DNA of 64,000 bases. Source: Phialocephala subalpina. Taxonomy: Eukaryota > Ascomycota > Leotiomycetes > Helotiales > Mollisiaceae. The position numbers were made by a program, and so were the translations under genes. Below the pieces are notes generated by a model. The model saw only the letters and a list, made by a program, of their open reading frames with translations. It was not told the DNA's origin and did no database searches. The DNA lies in assembly GCA_900073065.1 (NCBI GenBank), contig FJOG01000015.1, positions 1,444,119 through 1,508,118 of the forward strand, given 5' to 3'. How positions within the stretch are numbered: position 1 is the first letter of the stretch; the number at the start of each line of letters is the position of its first letter. Of this stretch, positions 45,501 through 57,920 are shown piece after piece.

Positions 45501-48500
45501 CTATCCATGATATTCCTCCAGCATTCTACTCAAGGCAAGATGTCCGTTTCTCCTTGCGATGTACAAAGCACGCTCATATTGCTCCTGCCCCGCACCATGA
45601 ACCCTTGCGCCAGAATTGAGCAGCATTCGCACCATGTCAATCCTGCCGTGTTCTGCTGCTCCTTCCAATGCTGTCCTTCCGTCGTCTTCAGCGCGAGGAG
45701 CGTTGACATTCGCGCCGTTCTCGAGGAGTGCGAATGCGATGCCGAGGTAGCCGCGGATCGCTGCGTATTGGAGCGCAGTCGCTCCGCATTCCTTCGCCGG
45801 TGCAGCGTTGACGTCTGCTCCGTATTCGAGGAGGAGGTCGACTACGTCTTTGTGTCCGTCCCTACATGCTATTTGAAGAGCAGTATGTGATGCATTATTT
45901 GTGATAGTATCGCGCTTGGCCTTGTGCTGAAGAGGTCGGAACATCTTAGCATTTCCAGAGTTCGTTGCCTCCTGAACCGGGGCTCCCCTACCTCCATGAG
46001 GCGATACCGCCTCTGGATCTGCGCCATGATCTAGAAGTACTCGCACCATTTCAGGGGTGCTATAACGGATGGCTTGTTGCAAGGGAGGCCCACATCGCGG
46101 CCAAAAGAATTCGTCAAAGTTGCTTTTTAGCGCTGCGTTTGTAATATCTATAGCGCCGCGAGAATTTTCCGGCAGCGTTGTATACAGATCAGCCATGCAT
46201 CGCGGATATGCATTGACATCTACCACATCGCTTGCAAGAAGGATTTCAACCATCGCCACATCGTTCGTTGCTATTTCGATATCGAGCGCAAGTCTTCCAA
46301 AATTTGCCCCATGCGGAAGGATCCAATGAGTCTTGATCTTAGCAAGAAGAAGCTGAAGCATTGTCGTATCCTCTGCTGCGGTCCTGAGAGCCAGCGGATG
46401 CCAAGGATATGCTCCAGAGTCGAGCAGCAAGCGTACCCAAGATTCGTTTCTTCTCTCATACCGAAGAGCAGCCGTAAGTGGTGTTGTATTCATGAGGATT
46501 TCGGGAGGATTCTCGACAGCAGCTCCTTTGGAAAGAAGGCATTTGACACAAGGCCAATCTTGCATCTCAAGAGCTATCGTGAGTGGCAATCTGCACCCAG
46601 ATCCTTTGAATCTTTTGCTCTGCCCATGTTCATTGACCTTTGCCCCTCGTTCTATGAGAATATTGACGATTGCGGGATCAGAGAGTCCGACGGCGCAGAC
46701 CAGCGGATTTCCAGATATTTTATGCGGTGCATATCGGCAGTCATTATAGTGGTTCTTAGTGCAGCCCAATTCTGGATTCAAGTCTGCGCCAGCGTTCAAA
46801 AGCATCTCCACAAGGACATAATTTTGAGCTTCGATTGCAAGAATCAAAGCTGTGGTATTTGTAGCTGATCTGATATTGACATCTGCATTGGCTGAAATGA
46901 GCATTTTGGTAAGCTTTACATTCCGATTTCTGACTGCAGCCAACAAGGCAGTTTCGAATTCGAGTTTGTCAGAGGTTGCGTTAACGTCTGCACCGGCAGA
47001 CAATAATGTCCCAACAAGTTCATAGACATCATACTGGTACATATATCGTCCGCTGCCATTGAAAGATCTTGACGATACTGCAGCATGAATCGAACCTCCG
47101 AGCATTTGTGAAAGTGATAGGCCGTACACCAAGGCTTTGTCTATGACGTGGCGAATCATATCAATATGACAGGACCGGCAGCAATCCTCACAAGCTGTAA
47201 CAAGATCAGTGCCACCGTTAAGCCAAATCGAATCGTTTGCCCCGTTTGTATCGATCTCTTCAAGCATGGATAGGTTTCCGCATTTTATTGCCGCAAACAT
47301 GATGAGCTTTCTGGTTTCGGTATCATTGTGACGTCTGAGAAGTAGCTTGATAGTCGGCCACCAAGCTATATTCGACTGCGCTTTTCGAATAGCAGCATGA
47401 ATGACTTTCCTTGAAGCTGGGAAACCTGCGTTACACAGATATACAAGAGATTTGGGACATTGCGTAGCAACTGCGCAAGACCAAGAATGCTCCGTTACAC
47501 AAACGCCTGCAGATAAAAGCAATTTAATCACCTCAGGCGTTCCAGAGAGAATTGCAAGATCAAAAACCGAGAACTGTGATCGGTACAGAAACGATGAGTC
47601 GCTGTCTGTTTTATCGACACAATGATCGGTTCTGTAGAGTGCAGAATATTTCGGGTCTGATCCTGCATCAAGAAGGCTGCGAATTACATCAACCAGCCTT
47701 GATGCTTGGAAGCAGCCAGGATACGTATCGTTCCGTTCAAACATTGTCTTGGGTGTTTTCGTGTATTTGACGTCATCAAACATCTGTTCCGAGCTGTAAA
47801 GACATTCTTGTAAAGCCGAATAGCCACCAAGACTTGGGAGATTCACATTTGCCCCTTCCTTGATTAGAACGTCTACAACAGCTTTCAGCCGATACTTTGC
47901 TGCAGCAGTAAGTGGCGAATGTCCCTCCGCGAGAAAAAACCGTGCCGAATGATCTGTACCAAGTTGAGCTTGAAGGTTGACATCGCATCCGGCGGCAATC
48001 AGAGCCATAATCAAGTCAACAAGCAAGCTGACAAGACCATTTTCAATTCGGCTCTGATCAGGAAATTCGCTTTCTCCTACATAGACCCTTCCGTTGAGCT
48101 TTATGCTATCGATGGCTGTACTTGACAGCAAGTCTCTGCTCCCAGGCGATTTGTAGAGTTCATAAGCACCGCAAATGGCTAACACCAACGCGCTACTCTT
48201 CCATCCACCTCCAGGCTGGTCAGTCCTAGATCCGGCCTTGATCAATTCTCTAACCAGTGCAAGGTTGCGGGTAATGCAAGCGAATTGCATCGGGGTTAAA
48301 GTGTCTGAAATCGTCCGGATCCTACAGATATGGCCGTTCGGATTTAGCCCCGCGTCGAGGAAATGCTTGACAATCGGTACGTCCTCGGCTTCAACCGCAG
48401 AACGAAATAGTTTCTCGACAACTGCTTCAGCAGTGGGGCCTTTCATGGATACCATGCCACGTAAGACATGAGCAGTGCCGTGACCCTTGAGCCATCTGTA

Positions 48501-49374
48501 GATCGTCTCAGAGTTGGCCTCGCCGGGGAAGTTGTTCGAAGCCAAATAGACCGTGAGATTGAACAACACAGGCCTCTTGAGGTCTTCCGCTGATGTCGCA
48601 GCAAGACCAGAAGCGGCTGTTTCGTCTAGCAGGGCGGAATTCGGCAAGAGCGATTCGACGATAGGAAAAACCCGGCTGCCACGGGCCTTTTTAAGGAATT
48701 GGGCGAGAGAGGGTTCATGAGAGTCGACAAGGGCAGGAGTTTCAGAAAATTCTGCAGCACATTATTACTCTGCATCACGCCATCGATTCACAAAAGAATG
48801 ACAAGCAAGACTTACGACTAAGTGATTGCTGCTGAAACTTCAAAATGGGTAGGTTGTTAAACATCCAATGGATTGTTGATTGTTCGGATGGCGTGCAAAC
48901 AATGAAGCCAGGGGGTGTCCGAGGGGAGGGCGCTCCAACATGTCAGTCAAACGAGAATGATTCTAGGCAGCCTTCATGGAGCCGAACCTTGTGCTTGCTC
49001 CAATTTCTGCACGGTCGATACTGGATGTCTCGATATCTCCTTTCGCAATTTCTTTCTTGGCATCAATTGACCATCGAGATAAACATCACTTTCTCTGCCC
49101 TTTCTCTTTCGGTTCTCGACTTTTTGGCCCACAATCTCCCAGTCCTGACTGGTGTGATTTTTACGACTGCCACATTTCTCAAGCAGCTTCTCGTATTGTG
49201 CTTTCCTAGTCTAAGTTAGCGGCGTGTTATTGTATTCCGGATATGAGGCAGAGAAACTCACGTCGCAGTGAATCCGTGACGCTCCTTCATCAATCTCATC
49301 ACAACCTCCAACGTGTTGTTTGGGGCTAGAAATCTTATCTGGTTCAAGCGCTGAGAATCAATGGATTGAGACAT
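45501..49374 (-). CDS. Clr5-domain ankyrin-repeat protein
   Basis: Four exons on the minus strand: 49374-49262, 49205-48988, 48932-48816 and 48751-45501 (introns 56, 55 and 64 bases) sum to 1233 codons. The N-terminus (TLEVVMRLMKERHGFTAT, KAQYEKLLEKCGSRKN) fits the Clr5 domain, a small helical domain common at the start of fungal proteins. A basic linker (RKRKGRESD) and a proline-rich bridge (APSPRTPPGFIVCTPSEQ) lead into about 1,050 residues of ankyrin repeats, many diverged, ending with a regular set (HTALQIACRDGHKDVVDLL, GATALQYAAIRGYLGIAF). The second donor is GTTCGG, weaker than usual, but the frame continues perfectly across it. Partners and role unknown; ankyrin arrays bind proteins. 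Splitting it into separate genes would be an annotation error. Confidence 0.8.
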
Positions 49375-49740
49375 CGTTGGAGTAGCGCTGAAGAGTCGCA
49401 CTTGTGGTCTGTAGAGGCAAGGAGATGGGATGTAGATTTGCAATTGAGAAGGGCATCCCGAAGATCATATGTAAGGCTGAGGTCTAAGAACAAATATTCG
49501 TTGTTGAGTCGTGATTGGGTGATCCCAGAATCCTGACGCCTTCCACGAGTCGCCTGGTGGCGCACACTCGGTGCAGCAGGTGTGCCAACGAGCAGCTTCG
49601 CCTCTCTAAAAAAATGGAATTTTGATTCGTCATTCCCCAAATCTTGTGTTACAGCAAGAACGCAGCTTCCTTGGTCCCTGCCCAACTTTCCTTACCGCAA
49701 TCTCCCCGTGGTTTGGCTTGTGTCGCTGCGGAATCTGCTC
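49375..49740. other. upstream region of the Clr5-ankyrin gene
   Basis: Presumed promoter and leader; no coding frame supported. Confidence 0.4.
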
Positions 49741-49844
49741 TACGGAGGTGCAGGCTTAAATGATTAGCACACCGCCTTTGTTCTGCCCAAACTCTTACTG
49801 GCAGATTAGGCGGTGTGCCAATCATTTGGGCCTGCACCTCCGTA
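49741..49844. repeat. foldback (MITE-like) inverted repeat
   Basis: Two 37-base arms (49741-49777 and 49808-49844) are inverted complements with three mismatches, all transitions, around a 30-base loop. The left arm begins TACGGAGGTGCAGG and the right arm ends CCTGCACCTCCGTA. It would form a strong hairpin in RNA or single-stranded DNA. No target-site duplication is obvious. Confidence 0.8.
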
Positions 49845-52116
49845 TACGGCTGACGTGGTCGCAACATTTCGGCCTTCCTTCACATACCAGGGCAGGTAAT
49901 GGATTTAAGAGTCGCAAAGCCTCTTGCCAATTCTGCCTCGCCCAACCGGACGAGATTTTACTGCGACCCGGGATTTCGAGTCGGTCGGTATAGGTCTCTA
50001 TGAGCATGATAATTGGAAGGTCCCAAAATCGGTCTTCCAGCGGCTGGGAAACATTTTGTGAACACCAGTCCATGCTCTTTCCGCCATTGGGAATGCCAAG
50101 ATTAAGGGTTTGGTCCCCTTTCTGGTTGGACATCCACCGAATTGAAGGCTGAGGACCCAGGAACATAGGCGTGGCTGATATCAAGTATCGGCCACACCGA
50201 GGATAGGCAATACTGCCCGTGATCCCTGGTGTTTGATGCCTTTGTAGTCAACAAATGGCCCGCTGCGACCGGCACCTGGTACACGAAAACCCACTTTCGG
50301 GCGTTCGGCGTCGGTTCTGGTGTTTACCAAGTCAAGCGGCGAACGGGGCTTCGCGATCGCGGAAGCAACGACGATTTTCCTGGATCCTCGGCCTTCAGGT
50401 CGATCAATGGCGTTGGAATTAACATCTCGGATAGAACTCCCATTTCGAGTATGTCAATTTGCCTCCCGCGTGTCCAAAGTCGAAGCAAACAGTCATTGGA
50501 ATGGCACAAAGGACGATGTTCGTTGCTCCTCAGCGTTCAGATGCATGGTAATTCCGAGGAGTTTGAGTCCGGACGAGCATTTGAGAGGCGTTGGTGTTGA
50601 TGGAGCTGTGTCTTCGTGGACGATATAATGCCTGTCCGCCTTGGTGACGATAGCTTGGGTCTCCTCTTTAGAGCTCCGTTGAAGATAGCCTTCGATTCTC
50701 CAGTCCTTCCTCAGATAATGCATGCCGAGAAAGTCGAGGCTAGGCTGTGAAATCGAATATTCAAGGGGAAGAAAGCTGGGGAGCGGGAGGACTGGATCTT
50801 TTGATGCTTCTCCTCCACGTCGAAGATGGAAAAGGTCGAATGGGTGGCAAAGGAGGTTATGCTTTGTTGGAAGCCTGCAATTGAAGCGCGGATGGAGAGC
50901 ACGTTGACCTCTCAAACACGAATTCGAAAGACATCTGATTCGGGATCGGTCGACCACTGCGTTTCCATCTCTTCCCTTCACCAGACCAAAGGACACCAAT
51001 CTTTCCTAGCTATCCCTACATCGCTCATCAGGATCACCATCGAATTCACATCTGGCGCAGAATATCGACATCAGCACAGAGAAGCGAAATTAGTCGCCTG
51101 CTTGAAGCTTCCGCTCCGAGCCATGTGTTGAAAGCGAGGCCTCTGGCTTTGACTCGGGATGTCGTGGTCGATAGCGAGATGTGGGAGAAAGGTTCTTTCA
51201 TGCATATGGTATGCCTGCTGTCCTGACAAAGGCTGGACTCCACCGACTTCAGCAACAGACTTGCAGATCGACACAGACATTAACACAATGGCTGTAACCT
51301 ATCCTCTCCAAGACCCAGAACCTGCAATAATTACCATCACAAAAGCAAAGGGCTGGATCAACTTCGACTCGGATGCTGTGAGAACTTGAGGAGAATATAT
51401 ACCCGCGAGGTACGGAGATTGAAGAATCAAGGGCAAGCTTAAGGATAGCCATACACAGTCCCATACCTTCAACAGGTATTACTCGAATGACTTGAATCCA
51501 AAACCCTATAAAGCCGTGCCTCACACCTACACATGCAATAACAGACTTTTTGGATTTCAAAAACAAACTTGATTTGGTTACAGAAAAAACACCTTGGAAT
51601 GTGAATAGAAACTCTTCATTGGTTACAAATTGTAATTATGAATTAATAAGGATTATATATTTGGACTCTTGTTTAGGAAAAGTTCATATCGACACTCGTT
51701 ACTTGCTGAGTTCTCTCACCATATTCCGGCCTTGATCGATAGACTCAGCCGTAGTCCTGGTATTGTTAATTTGATCTTCCTCGGCTTGGCTGTGATGGGT
51801 TTCCCAGCTGCTATCAAAATCTGACATCATCTCAACACCTGTTCGTGGACGGCTCGGTTAGTGATTATCCGGGAAGAGCATGCATTTAAAAATCATCCAC
51901 GTACCATAGACTGCCTCGCCTCCTAAGAAGCCAATAGGTCGTGCGTCACGTTTCTGACCCTAGGGATTGAAGTTTACTGTGCAACTGGAGGAAATAATAT
52001 TAGCACCTGCAGAAACATGGTACTTATCTCACAAAGTGTCACGCGACCTGCGTGGCACTTAATGAAGTGAGCGGGCCACTTGGCAAATGTGTAAAATGGG
52101 GCAGGTTTAGCACGTA
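49845..52116. other. low-coding region
   Basis: ORFs up to 168 codons on the minus strand (50493-50999; 49822-50184) have locally protein-like stretches (SLDFLGMHYLRKDWRIEGYL), but no consistent exon set could be built. Possibly a decayed minus-strand gene between about 51300 and 50430. The part from 51,540 is AT-rich. Confidence 0.35.
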
Positions 52117-52640
52117 CTATCTCCATGCCGGCCTGTTAGGACTCCAAGCTTGGTTATTGTAAGCCTGATCATTACCATAACTGCAGATTGCATTTGGTTG
52201 TCCGGCGGTGATTCTGAAGCAGTCTCGTCTCATGGTGCTCATTGCGCACATGACTTGAGACAATTGGTTGATCGTTGGTGATGCTCCTTGGCCGGTCTGC
52301 CGAGATCCCGAAGCGACACTATAAGGATAACACATGAGCCGTCAGTTTTTTTGCGCTTATGATGCATGACTGTCACAGAATTCAAATGCTCACCTCCCAA
52401 CTCCAGGAAATTTGAGAGCATTGTTGGTTCCGATGTTATCCCCCAGAAAGACTCTGTAATATCTCTTATGGTACCTAGACGAAACTCGGTGTCAGTGCCG
52501 CTAGAGAGCTTTCAATTCCGAATGTCCCTGGAAAGGAGAATGATTTCCACCGAGATAACTCACCAGCTTCTTTTCATATCACCTCTCCAATCCTGGTGCA
52601 GTGTGCAGGAAGTAGAGAAGTCTTTCTGTTCTCAGAGCAT
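52117..52640 (-). CDS. possible small spliced gene, 3' part
   Basis: Three minus-strand segments join with good splice signals: about 52640-52564, 52474-52394 and 52318-52117, over introns of 89 and 75 bases (GTGAGT/GTCTAG and GTGAGC/TATAG). The joined frame includes DWRGDMKRSW, FLGDNIGTNNALKFPGVG and NQLSQVMCAMSTMRRDCF and ends at TAG 52119-52117. Four cysteines are visible. The 5' end was not found; a stop lies in frame just upstream of the first segment. No family recognised; could be a small secreted protein. Confidence 0.4.
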
Positions 52641-52692
52641 GTAGTTTTGGGTATCCGTAGTGTGGCATGTCGATTATCTACGTACCGGTAGC

Positions 52693-53343
52693 TCAAATGA
52701 ATAACTCGCAACCATTCTCCTGAGAGGACGAGAAGCAGGCATTGATCTCAGCCAAGCTCATAGAATTCCAAGCGCCATTATATTCTAGTATATTGTCGGC
52801 GCTGAACTTGTGGTGCCATATGGTATCGCCGTGGATATCGAGGTAGAAAACCTTGATTTTGCCACTTTCCACGGCTTCGCGATCGGTGACATAGAGCCGA
52901 ATGGCGACGTTGCGAGACCACAGCCACCGCTCCAATGCCTCGCGATCGCTAGCTGGGGGGGCTTCGGTGTCTTCTTCATGTCCGCTCTCGCGGTAGTCCT
53001 CCTCACCGGAGTGACGCTCTTGATCACACAGCTCCGGCACGCGGAGCAGCAAGCGCTGCCAATCGTCGCCAAAGTCGTAGAGAGCCTTGTCATTCCACGT
53101 CCCATCCTTGTCAACAAAGTTATTAAGTATCGCATTCCCAGTCATGGCCTTGTGAGCCTCATCCTGATCCTGCCCATTGACGTCGCTATAGTACGTCCTC
53201 AGCAAAGCCGGGGGATGGGATTCATGAGTCATCTTGCGGCCACAGAAAATGCGCTCCTGGACTGTCTGAAAATGGGGCAGGATACGGGTTGTAATGATGG
53301 CTTCTGGGCCTGTTGTTGCTGTTGCATCGTAGTTGCTGGCCAT
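52693..53343 (-). CDS. hypothetical protein, 216 residues
   Basis: Single open frame from a true ATG (53343-53341) to a TGA/TAA-type stop at 52693. It has an acidic middle (HSGEEDYRESGHEEDTE) and a C-terminal half with RLYVTDREAVESGKIKVFYL and SLAEINACF. No signal peptide or membrane segment. Composition is protein-like and the long open frame supports a real gene. Family not recognised. Confidence 0.6.
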   Translation of the reverse strand: MASNYDATATTGPEAIITTRILPHFQTVQERIFCGRKMTHESHPPALLRTYYSDVNGQDQDEAHKAMTGNAILNNFVDKDGTWNDKALYDFGDDWQRLLLRVPELCDQERHSGEEDYRESGHEEDTEAPPASDREALERWLWSRNVAIRLYVTDREAVESGKIKVFYLDIHGDTIWHHKFSADNILEYNGAWNSMSLAEINACFSSSQENGCELFI

Positions 53344-54140
53344 GCGCCGCGCGGATTTTATATGATATGGCTTTTATTATCTTCAAGTTAGCGCCAGGCT
53401 TAGAGGACGAAACGGGGCAGAACAAGAGGCCCTGGAGAATGGATATATGTGAAAGTACAGTGAAATTACGCACATATCGCTCCCTGGGCGCCATGGCGAG
53501 ATACTGGCGCGCGAACGAGTCCCATTGCTGCTTGTCTTATGTCGTGTCGGCGGCATAATCCCATCGCTCCTACACCGCGTACAATATTAATAAGTTTCTG
53601 GACTTTAAACGTGCACTTTTATGTTCCATCGAAGCGAATGCTTACCGCGAGAAACACGTCGAACGCCATATGGCCATATTTCGCCGGCGGGGTCAAGTCA
53701 CGCGTTTGGGTTGGGGTTGGGGTTGCCATAGTCTGTGCGATAAAATGAAGGGCGAAATATCACATGTACTGTATCCCAAAATTGAAAGGGTTGCGGTGAA
53801 GGAGTTGCGCTCTACCTACGTAGTGATCCTGATGGATTGACAGAAAGGAGTGAAGCTTGATTTCTGAGTCGAAATAAGGTTATTATAGAGCCCTTAGCGC
53901 TAGACTAAGCCCAAAGCAGCGACTTAATCGAGACGCAGTCTTCAACCATTTGTATACGAGCACGTATGGATAACTAAATACACACCCCATAAGTAGGTAA
54001 AAGAGAGACTTGAATATAAACATCAGAATATCAAAGCGAGGTTCTCAACTCAATTCCTCAACAACTACCGAAAACTGACTCCTTCACCCGAGAGGACCTG
54101 GACACGAGGGACCCATTCCCGCATGCTCGGCAAGGGCTCT
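53344..54140. other. intergenic
   Basis: About 800 bases with no supported coding region. A short GGTTGGGGTTGGGGTT run sits near 53708. Confidence 0.4.
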
Positions 54141-55202
54141 TCACCAACTCATTGTGCTGCTGATCATGCTGGACCAGGAGATCGTTGAACTTGTCGTGCT
54201 AGTGGTCATGTTGTCGCAAGAGCTCGTAGAGCTTGTTATGCTGGCAGTCATATTGCAGAGTCGGCAGTGCGGAATTGAGATTGTGTGCGGTGAAGTCAGA
54301 ATAGAGCTAGATGAGGACGTTGTGCAAGGCTGCGTCTCTGTTATTGTCTGCCATATCGTTGAGAGCATGGCCGAGATCACCTTGAGAAACTCGGGGTTAG
54401 TTCATTGACCTTCGAACAGAGTTCAGATGCATTGAAGAGGGAGAACAAGTGTTCCAGATTCCAACTTTTGAGGATACAACTCCCGCCGTAACAATGCAAA
54501 GATACCATAAAAAGGCAGAAATGGACCCGAGAGATGCTTACCGTTTGTGTCCATGTTTTGCTATCACTCCCGGTTTCGGTCTCGGTTGCGGTTTCAGTCA
54601 TTATAGAGGAGTTTCCCGTGATTGTCTGCAACTGGGTGATCGTCGATGTCACGGTCGATGCAGCGCAGGTCGAAGAAGTTTGCGCTTGACATCCACTCGC
54701 TTGCAGAGTAATGGGAAAGCACTTGGTCTGCCCGAAGTTGGGCGCCACATATACATTGTACTCTGTGCCCGTGGCCGGGCAAGCGAAGAAGGATGAAGAG
54801 CCTTTGTACTGTACTCAAGATTTCCGGAGCTGTCAATGGAGAAGCTGTCATCCGGAGAAGTGTTTGGGTCTCATTGGACCTGCGTGGTTGGCGGTGCTAA
54901 AACCCGCAGCTTAGACGATATTTCTAGTGTCCACGGGATTCTGCTGGAAACTTACCAGTCACAATGCAACCATAGCCATTCTCGTCAGTGATGCCTCCCT
55001 TACTGTCGATACAGAACGTCGACTCCGGCTCTGAACCATTGAGATGGATCTGTCCATCGAGCAACTGCTCTACTGGGCAGGAAAAAGAGCCTTTAGAGGA
55101 GAGGATGAATTTACAACAATCGCCTCCACCGGCAGAGGCCGTAGGGAGTACGGTAACACCAGCAAGAGCGAGCTGAAGGAGCAGACTGCTGTAGAGCTTC
55201 AT
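54141..55202 (-). pseudogene. PIR-like cell-wall protein, broken
   Basis: Minus-strand exons 55202-54956, 54896-54542 and 54380-54141. Signal peptide MKLYSSLLLQLALAGVTVLP, then a cysteine-bearing domain typical of fungal PIR1-like C-terminal (formerly But2-like) surface proteins: GGDCCKFILSS, STFCIDSKGGITDENGYGC, PDDSFSIDSSGNLEY, FFACPATGTEYNVYVAPN, KCFPITL. A Thr/Ser-rich tail follows. Two breaks: an in-frame TGA early in exon 2 where a cysteine codon is expected (just before DPNTSPDDSF), and a tandem five-base duplication AGTAC AGTAC after GNLEY that shifts the frame. Exon lengths become a multiple of three only if those five bases are removed. A complete protein is not possible from this copy. 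Confidence 0.7.
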
Positions 55203-56341
55203 GGCTCTCTCGAAGTGGGTCATAGGTGTTCGAGTTTAGGAAATGGATGGCACTAAGGACAGCTCGGCTGCAGAAGAATTGGTAGCAATCTTACCACAAG
55301 ACGCCGCGCCTTACGGGGGATGTGATGTCTTTCAGGGAAGATAGGGAACGCTTGAAGGTGGGAATCGTGAGATATACCTTGATCTCGCTGTCTCGGCATG
55401 AAGACGACTCAGGCCAGCTCTCGGTATCTCACCTCCTCGGTCTCAGACAGCTTCCTCACAGAACCCTGCGATTCTCAAATTGAAGTTGTGACTGTTCGCG
55501 AAAAATTTCCCTGGCAAAGGTCTAGGTAGGCATGCCAGGTCATAGACCGCCATCATGGTGGTCTTCTGATGAAAAGAAGGATTCATCTACTAATCTCCCC
55601 TCGTGAGGACCTCGGGGGAAAGCAGGCTGTGGCTGGTGGAAAGTCCGACTCAACTGCCAACTGCCAACTTCTAATCATGCCGTCTGATGCAGCTGCAATT
55701 AGTGTTGGGAAATTGCGTGGTATTGAACAATACATTCAGAGGTATCTGTATTGATTGATGTCGTACATTTATATCGGCTCCCGTCACGAGTTATAATTTA
55801 TACTCGGCATACTTGAGTGTGGCTATTCTTAGTAAGATTCCATGGAAATCCCGGTATATACTGAATTATTACTCAGAGCAAACGTTAATGCAGGTACTAT
55901 ATCGAAAGCTCTAGGGTAGCTGTGCAAAATCCTTTGCGTTTTCCTTGTAAGGATCTCAGGGGTCAGCTGCTTGTGATTGGTGGGAGACCTGACGCATGTT
56001 TGTCACGGGCATCAGCTATACACTTGAGTGTGGGTGGAACCTACCACCATATATGTGCTAATCGCTAAGGGTAAACTCTAATGAGGTGATATGCAGAAAA
56101 CTCAGGGGCAATTGTGGAAAGCTTCTGATGGAGGGGTAGTCAATGAAGAGGTGGGTAAGCAGGCCACAACCTCATGCTCCGTTTGATGGGTAGATCGATA
56201 TCCCCCCTTCGAGTCGCCTTGATGGTGCTCACTGCCTCTTCTATTCACAGCAAGCAGCTAGCTACTCAAGAACTTCTCAAGCTTCTGTTGTGCTTCGCTG
56301 CTTCATTCCGACGGTTTTGACTTATCTTTCTGTTGAAAGCC
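55203..56341. other. intergenic
   Basis: About 1.1 kb without supported genes; scattered ORFs of about 60 codons only. Confidence 0.4.
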
Positions 56342-57451
56342 ATGGGTGCCCAATTGAATCAAAGCACGTCATCCGACGTTCTAGGGAGCATTTTCGCGAC
56401 GCTTCAGAGTCTCGAGATGCGCTTCGAGGATCAGAACATGCGTTTGGGCACAATTAAGTCATCGATCGTCTCTTTAGCCTACTCTGATACTAGCGGCTCG
56501 CCCAAGCCTCTTTGCTCCCATCACCTCTCCCTCGTGAGCAATGGCAAGACTCCAACACCTGCTGTAAAGGCACTAGAATCAACGATGAACCACTCAGCCG
56601 CATCCGCCTACATGGCTTCTGTGATGGAGTTGCGGAAACGGTTTTCTTTTGAGGGGCGCTCCAACCTCGCACTCAACCGGGAGGTAATTGAGCACTCCGC
56701 TCCCCACGTCGGTGAGCGCTACGAAAGAGTCCAAGCACATGAAGGTGTTGAGTATGTAGATGACGACAACGACTGGTACTCTCAGTCAGTTTATTCATCC
56801 CGACCTCTGTCTCACTTGGAGCTTGATGTTCCACCAACTTCTGCACTTCCTCAGAAGAACACCTTACGAACAAACTCAAATTGCGAGCCTGTCTTATACA
56901 GTCCGGCACTACATGGAGCCCAACATGATTTAGCCATGTGGTGCAAAAAACCCGCCGAAAATTCAATGAACTCCATGCCCGGCACCCCGCCGCACTCCTT
57001 CAGCGCTTAGTCCCAGAACAGAACTTCCTTTTCTGTCAGCCGCCACTCTGCGAGCACAGCACAGACCTCTATCTCAATAGAGAGCGCACCATCTCCCACC
57101 AGCAGTAAGCGACGCGTGAGCAGTGATCTCTGCGGTGCATACAACAACCTCAAACAGTCCTTGCCCTAAGCGTCGCACTTCATCAAACGGTCCTTCTCCA
57201 TCAAAACCACAAGCAGCACAGGGAAGGGCAAAAGCAAGGAGACAATCTCTGAGTCAGAACAAGTACAGTCTGTCGGAATTGCCGTGGACTGCCTAGTCCC
57301 AGTCACAAACCTTGAGGAACCTGACGCAACCGCTGGCAAATTGGGGCTTCCATTCTTTCAGCTGGCAGAGAGGACAGCCAGAGCTTGTCGCTCGGCTCTG
57401 CCTAATATGTTTTCGCTTTCGAGAAGAGAGTCGTATTTCATTCCCATTTGA
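56342..57451 (+). pseudogene. unknown protein gene with two in-frame stops
   Basis: One frame of 370 codons runs from ATG 56342 to TGA 57449-57451, interrupted by TAG at 57008-57010 and TAA at about 57167. Beyond both stops the sequence keeps the same Ser-rich, protein-like composition (KRSFSIKTTSSTGKGKSK; GLPFFQLAERTARACRSAL). CAG-to-TAG and CAA-to-TAA changes, both C-to-T in CA context, explain them. The N-terminal part (LGSIFATLQSLEMRFEDQN) is helical. Family not recognised. As it stands a 222-residue product could still be made. Confidence 0.5.
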
Positions 57452-57920
57452 AATAGCCACTATGTTTAGTGAGCGGGCAATGCCAGGTTAGGCCTGGAGA
57501 AGGAAGGAGTTTATCCCTGTCGCCTTAAACTCTCCCATTCATTCCTGTTCTCTCCTTTTCCTTTGTATATTTCATGTATTTATCGTTCTACTTATAGTCA
57601 TATCAGTTATCAAGAATATGCTATGCTACTTCAAAAACTATTCCGTACAAAAATCAGAAAAAAAATTGAAACTTGGCTAGTGATTTTGTCTTTAATGAAA
57701 AGGAAAATTAAATTTTATCAATACATCAAGACCAAGACCATATGCAAACATACTGCAGCACTAGAAACCGAGGAATGAAGTATTGCAAATATCCTTAAAA
57801 ACTAAACTAAAAAGCTACTTTAGACCTCTTAAACAAAATAGAAACTTTTCCAAATACAAATCGTTATTTAACAATACTAAAACAACATCCCCCATTTCTA
57901 CCAAGATTTCATTAGACCTT
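57452..57920. other. AT-rich intergenic
   Basis: Low-GC sequence from about 57560; short ORFs rich in Lys/Ile reflect base composition. No supported gene. Confidence 0.5.

Noticed and set aside
50493..50999. 168-codon minus-strand ORF as a gene
   Set aside because: Locally protein-like, but composition shifts along it and exon joining to flanking frames fails; left as part of a low-coding region.
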